A DNA stretch of 64,000 bases from contig JASJFT010000083.1 in NCBI GenBank assembly GCA_030770425.1, positions 62,001 through 126,000 of the forward strand, in the 5' to 3' direction. The notes beneath the pieces are model-generated. The model was not told the DNA's origin, made no database searches, and saw only the letters and a program-made list of their open reading frames with translations. This DNA comes from Darksidea phi. Lineage: Eukaryota > Ascomycota > Dothideomycetes > Pleosporales > Lentitheciaceae. Made by a program: the position numbers and the translations under genes. How positions within the stretch are numbered: position 1 is the stretch's first letter; every line of letters begins with the position of its first letter. Of the stretch, positions 54,065 through 64,000 are shown piece by piece.

Positions 54065-55886
54065 CGCAACGAGACAGGCGCGGCGGGAACAAGCTCTCTA
54101 GACGGCGTCGGCGTCAAGAGGTGGAGGTGGAGCTTAAAGAGAGAGGGGGCAGGTTGAGAAAAGGCGACCATGCGGACGCATTTATCTCACCACAACGTTA
54201 CAGCTCAACCTGTCATTTGGGTTTCCTAGCTGCGCACGATCAACAAAACGTGCGGGTAAGCACAGTAAGGAAAAAGAGCAACGGTTGCATGCACATTGCA
54301 GGGGCTAAGGCCGGGGTAACCTGCAACATCGAAACGGCCGTTGGACAGAATGCGAACAAAGATCCGCGCGAGGGCGGCGAACGGCCGTGTAACCCTGGTG
54401 TTCGGCACAATGATAGGCGTCTTTATCCAATCCGCGTGATGTTGCTTGGAGGCCTTGTTCCTTGTGAATGGTCGGTGAGGGCTACTAGGAGCGATCGACC
54501 GAGACCCTGGGCGCTGGTGTGCTGATAAGGATGGGAGGAATGATCGGAACACCAGATCGAGTAGCCCGGAAGCCGTCAATTACCTTTGACCACAGAGACA
54601 CTTGTCATCCCGCCCGTGTCTGCTTTCATTGTTGTGCTCTCAAGTGCTGCTGCACCCGTATGTCTCAGAACGACCTTCCTGAACGGGGGTGTCCCAGATA
54701 AATGGCGCTCCACCGCTCCACTCGATCCCCACAACCCCGCATCCGTTGACCGCAGCGACCGCAAACACCAACGGGGCGTGACTACAACAAGGACAAAAGC
54801 GCATTACGAGCGCCACACTCGTATTCGAACACAAGAAGAACCTCGCTGAATGGTATTTAGAAGGAGAAGGTCCTTCGTCCGGGAAGCCATTATAGGCAGA
54901 CCTAAAAAGGCTGCTTATGCGCCTCCTCGAGACTCCTTCTCGAACCGTATCCGGTGGTGCCTCACGAATGCAACGTATGCCTCGAAGGCTGCTTATTCTG
55001 CGCACCCTCTCCCGTCACCTCTGCATACGTCCAGTCACAGGGCGGGCTCGATGCGGTGCCCAGCTGACGCAACATCTCAGCAAAAAAAGGACAGGCAAAA
55101 CTTAGGAGCAAGCCTCGACGGACGTTAACTCGGCGAGGAAAAATAAAGATCCGTGAGCTACTTCGCCCTCCACACTCCTCGTATTCCTCAGGGTGGCGCC
55201 CGTCGCGGCTGCTGGATGTTTCTAAGCACAATCAATTCGACCTTATCGCAGAGTTTCAAGGTGCAGAAGTCCTGAAGCAGCAGATAACAAAAAAGCCACT
55301 CATTACATACACGCTCCGCCAAGCCGGAAGCCCCGAAAGCCCATATCTACGTGACGCTAAGTGCCCAGCATTGCCCGGCCACGGGTAGACAAATACCAGG
55401 GTACATGTTCAGATACTCTCTGCTCCAGGATAACTTGGCAGTACGAGGGATATCAACGCGTGGAGATATCCGACGTGTGGCGTGGAGTGGGGTCCCTGAT
55501 AAATATAGTACGATTTGAGGCATTGGTTAAGAGTATGGTGGGGTTGTGGGATACGCGATATCGATATGCAGCCACCATCTAGCTATTGGTACACATGCAA
55601 CATACTGCCGCCTGTCCTATATTTGCCTATGCAAACTACCTCCAAGCCCCTCTATCCAGAAAACAAAGGAGAGAATCCACCTTACAGATGCACGAAAAGG
55701 ACCGGGATAGAGTATTGCCCTTTCCAAACCGAGATGGAATGTGATCGTACAAGAACGCCTTATGGGTATTTCCTCCCTCAAGGCTTTTCACAAGAACGCC
55801 TCTATATGATCCGACCGACATGCAAACAAAAACATAAAAGAAAACCAAGGGCATGGTGTGTGACTCGTAATGGTGGTACAACCCCC
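54065..55886 (+). other. 1.8-kb intergenic region, no gene supported
   Basis: Between the ACS transporter start and the coiled-coil gene stop (both minus strand). Several short frames exist on both strands but none has family character. It should hold the transporter promoter on its left. Confidence 0.45.
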
Positions 55887-57530
55887 TCATGACCTTGAGC
55901 TAGAGTCGAGAGCCGCCTCTTTGCCCTTGGAGTGAGGGCTCAGGAGTGCCGGTCGCCACTTGGAAACATTGAAATGAAGTGGCTCTTTGGCACCCTTCTC
56001 GCGAACAGGCATCTTCCGCTTCGACCGGCCTGAGACGTACATTGGTTGCTGTACGTGTCCCGAACCGTTGACAGCAGGCATCGACTGCTTGGTCCTGAGC
56101 TTCGGCTTCTTGTCACGATGCTCGTCGTCGGTTTCTTCGGTCAGAGACTCAAAGCTCCGCAGACTGCTCCGCTCCGATGAATAGCGGCTTGATAATGTGT
56201 GCACTCGTTCAATAGGGCTCAGCATAGAGGCCGAGTCGGCTAGAACGTCCAGTTTCGAGGGCGCCCTATCCACCAACGAGTGAGTTCGAGATTGATAGGT
56301 AGGTGGAGGGTCCTGGTAATCGTACATGATCTCTGAGTCCAGGCTTTTGTACTTGGCATGGCCGTCAAGCTCTTCGTCGTGTTTCCAGCAAGATTCATCA
56401 GCGCCAACGACGGGAGGAAGGAAGCGAATCTCGTTCCATGTTACATCTTCATATTGCAAGGTCACGTAGAGCACGTCGCCTTGCATCTTGTCGTGCGCAA
56501 TACAGTGATCCTCGAGGAAGGGATAGTCCCACACGTCACGATGGATGAGATCTTGCGGTAGGAGCGTGAGTGCCATGCGGCCGAATGGCTCGTCGGCAGG
56601 GCGATGGGCGCTCATGGGCATCCATGGTCGGGCACGCAGAATGCCCTTGAATGCATTCTCGATACGGTTCGCGAAGCATGAGCTGTCTTGGCTTGGGAAG
56701 TCTAGATTTTGCTGAAGCTTGCGGCTCGCACACCGCCGGTAGCCGTTGCTGTCTGGGTCGTATGCGTACTTTTGAGCCTTGCGGGGCACGAAGATTACGC
56801 GCACGCTCCAGGACAGCGGATACTTCTTGTCGGTTCGGATGGGCAGTTGACTCAACAGATGTTGTGGCTGCATGAGCAGTGGCAGCTGTGGAACCGGGGG
56901 TGGCCTGAGCGTGGACATGAGTGCCTTTGGTGTTGACGTCCCCGGTGTCGCCTCTCGCGAGAATCCACCATTAGATTCTACGCGGTCGATCCTGTTTTCC
57001 AATTCCATGGTGACCTCGTCCACCATGGTCAGCCTCTCTTGCATGGCCTTGATCTGATCATTGAACTCCTGCGTCTTGTCGACCACGGCCTCCACCTTGT
57101 CATCCATTTGCACCTTCATGTGCAGCATGTTCTCGTACATGCGCGCCTCTATCCCCTTGTAGACCCGGAAGTGTTCTTCGCGTGCCATCCTCTCCTTGAA
57201 GAGCTCCTGCTTCAACTCAAGCTCGAACTTCTCGCGCCGTTTGACCTCTTGCTTGAGCTGCTTGACCTCCTCTATGACGTGGGCATACTCTTCCTGCAGC
57301 GCCGTGGAGAGTGGCTCCGATTCATGAAGCCATGCCTGGTGCCCGCACCCGCACTGGGTGCGCACTACCAAGTCGGGGAAGAAGGTACGGCACGGACACC
57401 GCTGCCGCACACCACCTGTTTCCGACTCGGGCAAGATCCTGCTGCATTCTCCGCGCGGGAGTTGTGCATCGTTGCTGGGTGCGGGTTTTCCAGGCAGGTG
57501 GACGAGGCTGTGGTTGCTGCTATGGAACAT
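55887..57530 (-). CDS. coiled-coil protein with N-terminal Cys/His motif
   Basis: A single exon, 547 codons, start MFHSSNHSLVHLPGKPAPSN. Residues 45-69 hold C-x-C-...-C-x-C-x-H (RCPCRTFFPDLVVRTQCGCG then HQAWLHE), which could bind one zinc. From about 75 to 190 is a heptad-rich coiled coil (VIEEVKQLKQEVKRREKFEL, QELFKERMAREEHFRVYKGI, MVDEVTMELENRIDRVESN). A globular middle part follows (YPLSWSVRVIFVPRKAQKYA, GYRRCASRKLQQNLDFPSQD, DVLYVTLQYEDVTWNEIRFL), which looks like a conserved fungal domain that I cannot name, then a Ser-rich basic tail (KKPKLRTKQS, SGRSKRKMPVREKG) that could be a nuclear signal. It is probably dimeric. Function is unknown; similar coiled-coil proteins with this Cys/His start occur across Pezizomycotina. 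Confidence 0.78.
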   Translation of the reverse strand: MFHSSNHSLVHLPGKPAPSNDAQLPRGECSRILPESETGGVRQRCPCRTFFPDLVVRTQCGCGHQAWLHESEPLSTALQEEYAHVIEEVKQLKQEVKRREKFELELKQELFKERMAREEHFRVYKGIEARMYENMLHMKVQMDDKVEAVVDKTQEFNDQIKAMQERLTMVDEVTMELENRIDRVESNGGFSREATPGTSTPKALMSTLRPPPVPQLPLLMQPQHLLSQLPIRTDKKYPLSWSVRVIFVPRKAQKYAYDPDSNGYRRCASRKLQQNLDFPSQDSSCFANRIENAFKGILRARPWMPMSAHRPADEPFGRMALTLLPQDLIHRDVWDYPFLEDHCIAHDKMQGDVLYVTLQYEDVTWNEIRFLPPVVGADESCWKHDEELDGHAKYKSLDSEIMYDYQDPPPTYQSRTHSLVDRAPSKLDVLADSASMLSPIERVHTLSSRYSSERSSLRSFESLTEETDDEHRDKKPKLRTKQSMPAVNGSGHVQQPMYVSGRSKRKMPVREKGAKEPLHFNVSKWRPALLSPHSKGKEAALDSSSRS

Positions 57531-60236
57531 CGGGGGGCGACCTGAGGCTGTGGCCGTGTTGGAGTGCCGGTGTGTGGGATGGGCGGCTCATAGAGGCCGA
57601 AGAGAAATCAAGAGGATGACCGAAGGAGGGAATGGAGCAGCAAAGTAAACAAGAAAGGAGCAAGAGACTACCAGGAGCCGGTAGCGGGGAGGGCTGCGAT
57701 ATATAGGAGAGGAAGCTGGGTGAGGCTGGCGCACAAGATAAGCCGACGCGCTCACAACCGCACTGTCGGGGCAGGCGGGAGCATCCGGTAAAAGGTGCAG
57801 CGGGTCAGCTTCGGTGTCACGGAAACAAAGGGGTGCGTAGATCGTGTACGACCGTGGGAGAGAGGAAGGGGGGGTTTGGGGGAGGTCCACGGTGGCTGCC
57901 AGCGACACCAACTGCGGAGGGAACGGGACGCGGCAAGGGCTCTGGCTACTTTTCAGCAGCGGACGGCCCTGAGGCGGCCGCGCAGCGGTGGGTCCGCGAC
58001 TCCTTCAGCCCTCCCAGAATAGCGGTTTGATGGCTTTCGAAGTGGAATGTCCCGGACGTCTGAGGCCGGACAGGGAGATAAGGGGAGCGGCGAGCGGGCG
58101 CGGGATTTGCCCTCCTGCGCAGGCGGTCTGCGTCTCCCCACGGTGCAGCGCCCAGGTCCCGAGACGCGGACCCCACACGCGCGCTTGCAATATCGCCCTC
58201 CAGTCACCACTGGCGGGCGCTGGCGTTGGCGCTGGCGCTGGCGCTGAGCGTTGCGCTTTTGTATCTCTCTTATCTTCGCCGGCTTACATATGATAATGCA
58301 TCCTTGCGCCCCCACGCGGCGCCAGGTGCCTTGCCGGGGCCTTCGATTGGCGGCGCGACACAGCGCAACCCTCGATTGCCAAGCCCAGTTCACCATCGCA
58401 GCATCGGTCGGCAAGCATGCCAGCAACGCGAATGCCCTCATCGAGCCCATCTACACCGCCAGTGCGAGGTCCAGCTGTCCGCAAGGCCGCTCGTTGGCTG
58501 CTCGCCGCCGGCCATGCAGCCGTCACGAACGGCGACCTGGCAGGAACCCATCGTGCACATCCTCATCATCACATGCCTGTCGTCCGCCCTGGTCCATAAC
58601 TGTCCGCCTATGCCTCGACCGCGGTCCCTCCAATGCAGCAAAATGCACCGGGCGATGGATGCGGAAAGGCTCCGAGCGTGTATAATATTGCATCGAGGGT
58701 ATGGTGGATGAAAGCAGATGAAACCACAGCGCTCATGACCTGCAGGAACGTCCTCATCGAGTCAGTCCGCGGCGTGCTGTGTGAGACACACGGCTCGGCC
58801 GCCGGTGGACTCAACTTTGAGGCCAGCACTGTGCAGCTCGCCAACGCGACCCTCCTTGATGCTAACACCCGCGCCCTGTCGTCTAGACGTGTGGCATGCC
58901 TACCTTTCAGCCAACGTAAGTAAATCCCGCGTTGCGTAAAGGCCATGACCCTCCATACCACCGTCGGGTCCATCTGTCGTCAGGTACCATAACCGGACCA
59001 TGTTTGCCACAGCGGCAGGCTTGGCGCGGCGTGGGGCTGCAAGCGACATGGTCTGCGATTGTGTATAACAGAGCCCTTCCCTCTGGCATCGTTAGAGTCG
59101 GGCCAGACATGGCATGGTCAAGCATGGGGCGAGTGCGAGGGCGGGTTGGTACGGGTCCAGCCAACTTCTTCCACCCTTGATGGTAGGCTACGAAATTCTA
59201 CCCCAGGCCCGCTGGCACTGTTCCGGGGCAACGGTCATCTCGAACACGGACAGTTCAACTCTCTTGCAAACCAAACTTCCTTGGAGAACTAGCCGAAGGC
59301 TTATCTTCCAAGAACCGCGTCGCCGAAGACGACGTGGCCCAAAGAGGTTAGTGCGATCGACCGGGAGGAACCCTAAATCTCCACGCGACCTTCCCCTCTG
59401 GTGCTGCGCTCATGTCGTTTCGCTACGGGTGCTTTGTAGCATCCAATCAAACTTCCTACAACGCTCCCACCTTGTCTCTCTACGCGGACGGAAATGGGTA
59501 AAATCATTTCGGGCGTGGCGGTTCTCAATGAGTCCGCTGCAGGGCGATACCAAGTAAACGCATAATACTCCAACTGGCTGCACGCTTCCGAGTGTCGTGT
59601 GATTATTCGAAACAGCCTGATCTGTTCTGAAGGTTGCCGATAGAGAGGTTGTTCTGCGGCAACACCGGTTATGCTCCTGCTTGCCGCCTCTGCTACCGGC
59701 TTCAAGCATTTGCCAAACCGCTAACCCTCGCCTAGTCCATGTTCTCTTCTCACTTGCAGACCATAGCCCGCTGCTCGATTCCATTATATTTCACCATGTT
59801 GGCCAGGCTGCTCCCCGCAACCTGCAGTAGAAGAGACCGCTACGTAGCTCGGGGGTACGAACTGCGTCCCGATGGCGAGACAGCGACGCTTCCATAAGAA
59901 GTGATAGGTCTTGACACCCCCCTGGATCAGCTCTAGAGCTTTAGGCCCTCGTACAATATAACGCACCCTCCCATACTTGCACAAGATTCAGCTCGCAAAG
60001 TCTGCCTATGTAGATTAATCCTACACTGAGACAATAGCATAACAGCTTAGAGATGGAGATAGTACATAATGTATGAGCCACGTGACTGATTACGTAGCCT
60101 AATCCAGAGGTTAAGCTCGGTTTTCGGCATCCTTGGCGGTCCGAGACCCTAGTCGCAACTAATCCTCTACAAACAACTCAACTCTTGCGTCCAACTTCAA
60201 CCCTCATATTTGATCTTACTCAGCAACGCGAGAGAC
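57531..60236 (+). other. 2.7-kb GC-rich divergent promoter region
   Basis: Between the coiled-coil gene (minus) and the Zn2Cys6 gene (plus). It includes a short GGCGCT/GGCGTT tandem repeat near 58216-58250. Long frames on both strands are Arg/Pro/Cys-rich and appear to be chance. Nothing else is supported. Confidence 0.45.
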
Positions 60237-62620
60237 ATGCCTGAAGAAAATTGGGCTGCTCACGGCGGAATCCAAGCGGTATACCACCCTCCACAAATAG
60301 GCTCGGGACTCGTGCTGACTAAGCTAAAGTGTGATCTTTGCCACTCTCGAAAGGTCCACACCTCCAGATTCCTCTGAGTGATGACGCTGATAGATGTCCA
60401 AGGTCAAATGCGACCGGAAAGATCCTTGCGCGACCTGCACGTCTTCCGCGACCGAATGTCTTCGTACGCGGCAAAAACGAATACACCGTCCTAGAATTCG
60501 CACGTATGGCGAGCACGTGCAGCGCGCGATGATGCTCACTGACATACTACAGGGACGATAAGATTCGAGCTCTGGTTGAAAAGATGTCCAGTCTCGAAAA
60601 TGCCGTTCGTCGTGGAGCACCACTTCCTACTGCGCACTCTACCGAGGACGTTGGTGCAATGCAACGAACCTCGGCAGACGCCGAACTAGATCCTAGACCT
60701 CCAAAACGACGGCGTGGTGATGAGCCCATTACCACTCGAGATGTGCTATCGCCTTCAGCCTCGGTTAGTCCGTATCAACAACCTACTAATGCAGGCCTTA
60801 GCTTCATCCTCAATGAACTTTCCCACAATGGCTCTCTTGCAGACAATCAACGAAACGTGCTCGAAATTGCATTGGCTTTCATTGATCAGCTTTCGCGAAC
60901 CTCTTCGTCAACCGTCGAGAATGAAAATTGGGGTCAGAAGGTGCCTATCGACTTCACTCGATGTGAACTTGTCCAGATAATTGTTGCAAGATCGCAAGTG
61001 CAGCTCCACACGCTGGATCATATCCCACCGAAGGCACTAGAGAGGATGGCAGTAGGCCTCCTGGAGAATACCGCAGATGCCCGCACCCTCAATATGTACA
61101 AAGTCATCGTACATTTCAAAGCAGCCTTACATTTATATGCCTGTCAACTCGAACCGTCAGGGTCTAAGAGCCCGACGGTCCGACACCATATAAAGCAGAT
61201 GCAGCTGCACCATCTCAATGCAGCTCTAACAGCCTTTGACGGCGTTAGCTTTTTAACGCCCCCTTCCTTGCTGCTACTGCAGACTCTGCTCACCGGGGTG
61301 AGTATCAAACCCCATCAATCGGACATCCAATGGTAACTAATGACGGATGAGCAGGCTATCTTGATGCATATCATCGGAAATACGCCCAGCTGTTGGAGTC
61401 TAACGGCTCACGCATCGCGCACTCTAGTTGCGATGGGTTATCACACCGTCAGCGAACTTGACTCAAGCTCTGAAGAGGTTTTAGAGATCAAAGTTGCTGT
61501 TGCTTGGTGCTATCACTTCGACAGGCTTATGAGCCTGCTGTTGCTCCGCCCTCCGTCCTTGCCACCCCTGGATATACCAGTATCGTCCTTGGTCAAACAT
61601 GACTCAGGAAATCCCATGTCGATTTTCGCAAAGTTCATGCTCGAGATGATACCAATACACGAAAAGATCCTAGACCTAACACTGGAAAATGCTTCGAAGA
61701 GGAGTTCAAGGCCGCCTTGTTCTATCAATGCTGAAATTGAACAGCTGCGAAATAGGATGACCGATGTATACACCATGTTGGAACAAGTATGTACAATATG
61801 GGTAGCTTGAATGACACTTGTATGCTAATCCAGCCCAGTCACGCCCCATTGATCTAGGCATGTGCAGTGCAGGCTATTTACTTCACTGGCGGAGTCTAGA
61901 GTTTAAATATTTTTCCACCATGACATCGGTCCATCGGCTCAGCCCTAAGATTGCCTCTGATGCTTGGGAAAGAGAGCAATGTCTTCGGTGCGCCCGTAAA
62001 GCCCTGGGATTTGTGAAAGAAATACAACACCTTGGGAAGCAACAAGGCCACTTCGTCGAAGAGTACAGCCCGTATCTGTCATGGTGAGCGTCGCCGCCTC
62101 CCGAAAGTTAGCCTCTCATCGTCTACTAACTCAACTTAGGACCATTCTTTCTTATCCCCTTACCCCCTTCTTCGTTCTTTTTTGCAACGTAGTTGGTACC
62201 TCAAATTTACGGGATTATAATCTTCTCCAAGAGGTAACCGATAGTGTGTCTTCCTCGGTCATGGAGAACAAGTACGTGGAGAAGTTCCACAGACTCTGCA
62301 ATACCCTGCTAGCTGTTTGCAAGCCGATGGTGCAACAGAGCGTCGATCCTCCTCTAGCGTCACCCACAATCACACCAGAGGCGACAGCATTCGGTGCCAG
62401 CAGTATTGATAATCTGCTTCCGCAAACGCGACTGGATACTTCCGATACACCTGCTAGTGGCCCTACACCAGCTTATGGAGACGCAATGATAACTTGGGAT
62501 GATGAGATGATGTGGCAGCTCTTCCAAAGCCAGCCGTCACTTGACTGGTTCGACTCGCATGTCCTAGACCTAGTGTCGTGGGATCTCAATACCGACTTGA
62601 TCACCGAAACGCAGTCTTGA
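60237..62620 (+). CDS. Zn2Cys6 fungal-specific transcription factor
   Basis: Six exons, 60237-60353, 60403-60503, 60553-61297, 61355-61786, 61839-62083 and 62140-62620, join in phase to 706 codons. The zinc cluster is split by the first intron: CDLCHSRK joins VKCDRKDPCATC and ECLRT, giving the canonical C-x2-C-x6-C-x5-C-x2-C-x6-C. A short linker and coiled-coil piece follows (DDKIRALVEKMSSLENAVR), then a basic patch PPKRRRGDEP. The middle region holds FILNELSHNGSLADNQRN and the fungal transcription-factor core (LERMAVGLLENTADARTLNM, ASRTLVAMGYHTVSELDSSS, VAVAWCYHFDRLMSLLLLRP). The C-terminal region is acidic/aromatic (ITWDDEMMWQLFQSQPSLDW), a likely activation region. Exon 1 might contain an extra 45-nt in-frame intron. 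The target genes are unknown; there is no adjacent metabolic cluster on its right. Confidence 0.86.
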
Positions 62621-64000
62621 GGTCATGTGGTCGGGGTACGAAATTGGCAAATCTCGCCTAGACAGGTGTCAGTACTTTTATTTCTTATCAGTGGTCGGGC
62701 TGTCTTATGATTGCGACACAATCTGTATCCCCGAGTTGGTTTTAGTTGAAGTCACCTTCGATCGATCTCAGGCATATCAATATGTTTGCAAGCAATGAGC
62801 GACCCGAGACGCTGGAATGATAGCAGGCTGCACAGCGTTAGCGGTTACTTTTTTCGTGACGGAATAATGCGGTCCGCGCATAAGCCGTAACACAGCAGAG
62901 GATTTTTCGGGTGGCTATCTTGCGTGTAGTCGTGGAGGAAAGATAGGGTCATAGCAATTACAGATTGCAATATACCGCCACAGTGGGGATTACACTGTGA
63001 AGTACAATCATATATCGGGCCATTTCTCCGTTCCACCCACACAAGGTGGATAACGGTCTTGAGACGATTTGTTTCTTCGCGCGGGATCACAGAGGAGTGT
63101 CACAGCCAGCCTAGCATTGGCTACTAGGCACATGCAACGATGACTGAAGCTTGGTGGGCTTTTTGGTGCGATCTAGGTCGTACGATGACATGGAGAGCTT
63201 CAGCTCTCGCTTGTGTCGTCGTTTCGTGGGCGCTTTTCGGGCGGGAAGTATTGCTTTTGTTCGCGATCGGGGAAGCGGAAAAAGCGGGTGATGGAGTATA
63301 TGCCAGCAAATCTTTGTGGAAATATTCATGTGTTCGTGGGGGTAAGGATACGTGGTGTGATTTTCCCAAGGGGATGCGGGTGGGGGGGGGGGGGGGGAAC
63401 CGGGGGGGTTTTTGGGGGGGGGGGCGTAAATTGGGGAAAAATATTTAGGTTTTTTGGGATTTTTTTATATTTTTTGGAATTTTTNNNNNNNNNNGTGCTT
63501 CTTCGGCTCGGTCGCGCCGCGCCGGCTGGCGTGGCCGCTGCCCCCCCCCCCCCGGCGCGCCGCCCCCCCCCCCCCCCCCCCCCCAAACCTGAGCGATTTT
63601 TGGTGTCGGGACGGAAAGTTCGTACTACATAGTACCTTTTTTTCCGAATTTTTAATAAGATGAGAATATTTATGGGCCGGATATTCGGAAGGGCGCGCCG
63701 CACTCTGTGGTGGTGAGCACTGGTGGGTCTCTCGCGGTATGTGAAAGTCGGGAAATGGGCGCACGGACCACAGAGAGAGTACTGTGGTTGCAGGGGAAAA
63801 TAACGTCACATCGCCACCCCGAGCAACTGCACCACGAAGTTGAAAGGGCCAATTATACTGGGTGCATCTCTTACAAAATAACTTTCTGTGCAGTCATCTA
63901 TTAGACCGAAGTAGACCCTTGCAAACTGCTCGGTGTGGCAATTGACATTATTTCCCCCTGCAACCGCAGTAAGACAAGGGGGCCATGAACGGACTGCTAG
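62621..64000 (+). other. right end of the window, no gene supported
   Basis: About 1.4 kb after the regulator. A weak minus-strand frame at 62845-63090 is not family-like. It contains the assembly gap and homopolymers described separately. Confidence 0.4.
63382..63594. other. assembly gap (10 N) between poly-G and poly-C tracts
   Basis: Ten N at 63485-63494. To the left is G16 at 63382-63397 plus shorter G runs to 63424, then T/G-rich sequence. To the right are C runs at about 63541-63553 and 63563-63584. Sequence quality here is doubtful; the reading frames across it are meaningless. Confidence 0.9.

Noticed and set aside
63326..63809. frames of 100-139 codons across the N gap
   Set aside because: They translate poly-G/poly-C and the N run as Gly/Pro stretches and unknown residues.
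1..64000. CRISPR arrays, rRNA, tRNA, bacterial-type operons
   Set aside because: Looked for and not seen; the intron-containing genes show this is a nuclear fungal sequence.

Overview
The window comes from a filamentous ascomycete (Pezizomycotina), most likely a Dothideomycete. The signs are short introns of about 45-230 nt with GTRNGT donors and CTRAC branch sites, intron-split conserved genes (DBP8, CLU1/TIF31, ARPC5, SCS3), a Zn2Cys6 regulator, a HET-domain gene, ACS-type MFS transporters and traces that look like RIP mutation. Class-level placement is inference. I saw no bacterial operons, tRNA, rRNA or CRISPR array.

Layout. 0-3 kb: the end of a SET-domain methyltransferase, then the DEAD-box helicase DBP8. 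3-10.2 kb: a long, GC-rich, microsatellite-rich stretch with no convincing large gene, ending in a CT-rich promoter and a spliced leader-like transcript that holds a 32-codon ORF. 10.2-11.2 kb: ARPC5. 13.7-18.5 kb: three minus-strand membrane-protein genes, the last a FIT2/SCS3 family lipid-droplet protein. 19-21.3 kb: broken coding relics. 22.5-28.9 kb: a mitochondrial P-loop ATPase and CLU1, head to head. 29.3-33.8 kb: a zinc-free MDR reductase, an MFS transporter and an L-rhamnose mutarotase, the last two divergent. 34-38 kb: a broken kelch-like gene, a UPF0590 protein, an EXPERA-like membrane protein and an orphan ORF.

38.5-47.3 kb is the most unusual block. Three otherwise dissimilar minus-strand genes all end in Cys-Val-Val-Met, a CaaX prenylation box, each with extra cysteines just before it, and a fourth, broken copy lies among them. 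Inside the same block, a HET-domain gene sits between 42-bp terminal inverted repeats flanked by TA, as in a Tc1/mariner-pogo-type DNA transposon (41222-44950).

47.8-54.1 kb: a Whi5/Nrm1-type G1/S repressor, a GH5 exo-beta-1,3-glucanase without signal peptide, and a second ACS transporter with a GC-AG intron. 55.9-57.5 kb: a coiled-coil protein with an N-terminal Cys/His motif. 60.2-62.6 kb: a Zn2Cys6 transcription factor in six exons. The right end holds a 10-N assembly gap between poly-G and poly-C tracts.

Splice sites were placed by hand from reading-frame phase and consensus sites. They are firm where the protein family is recognised and tentative elsewhere.
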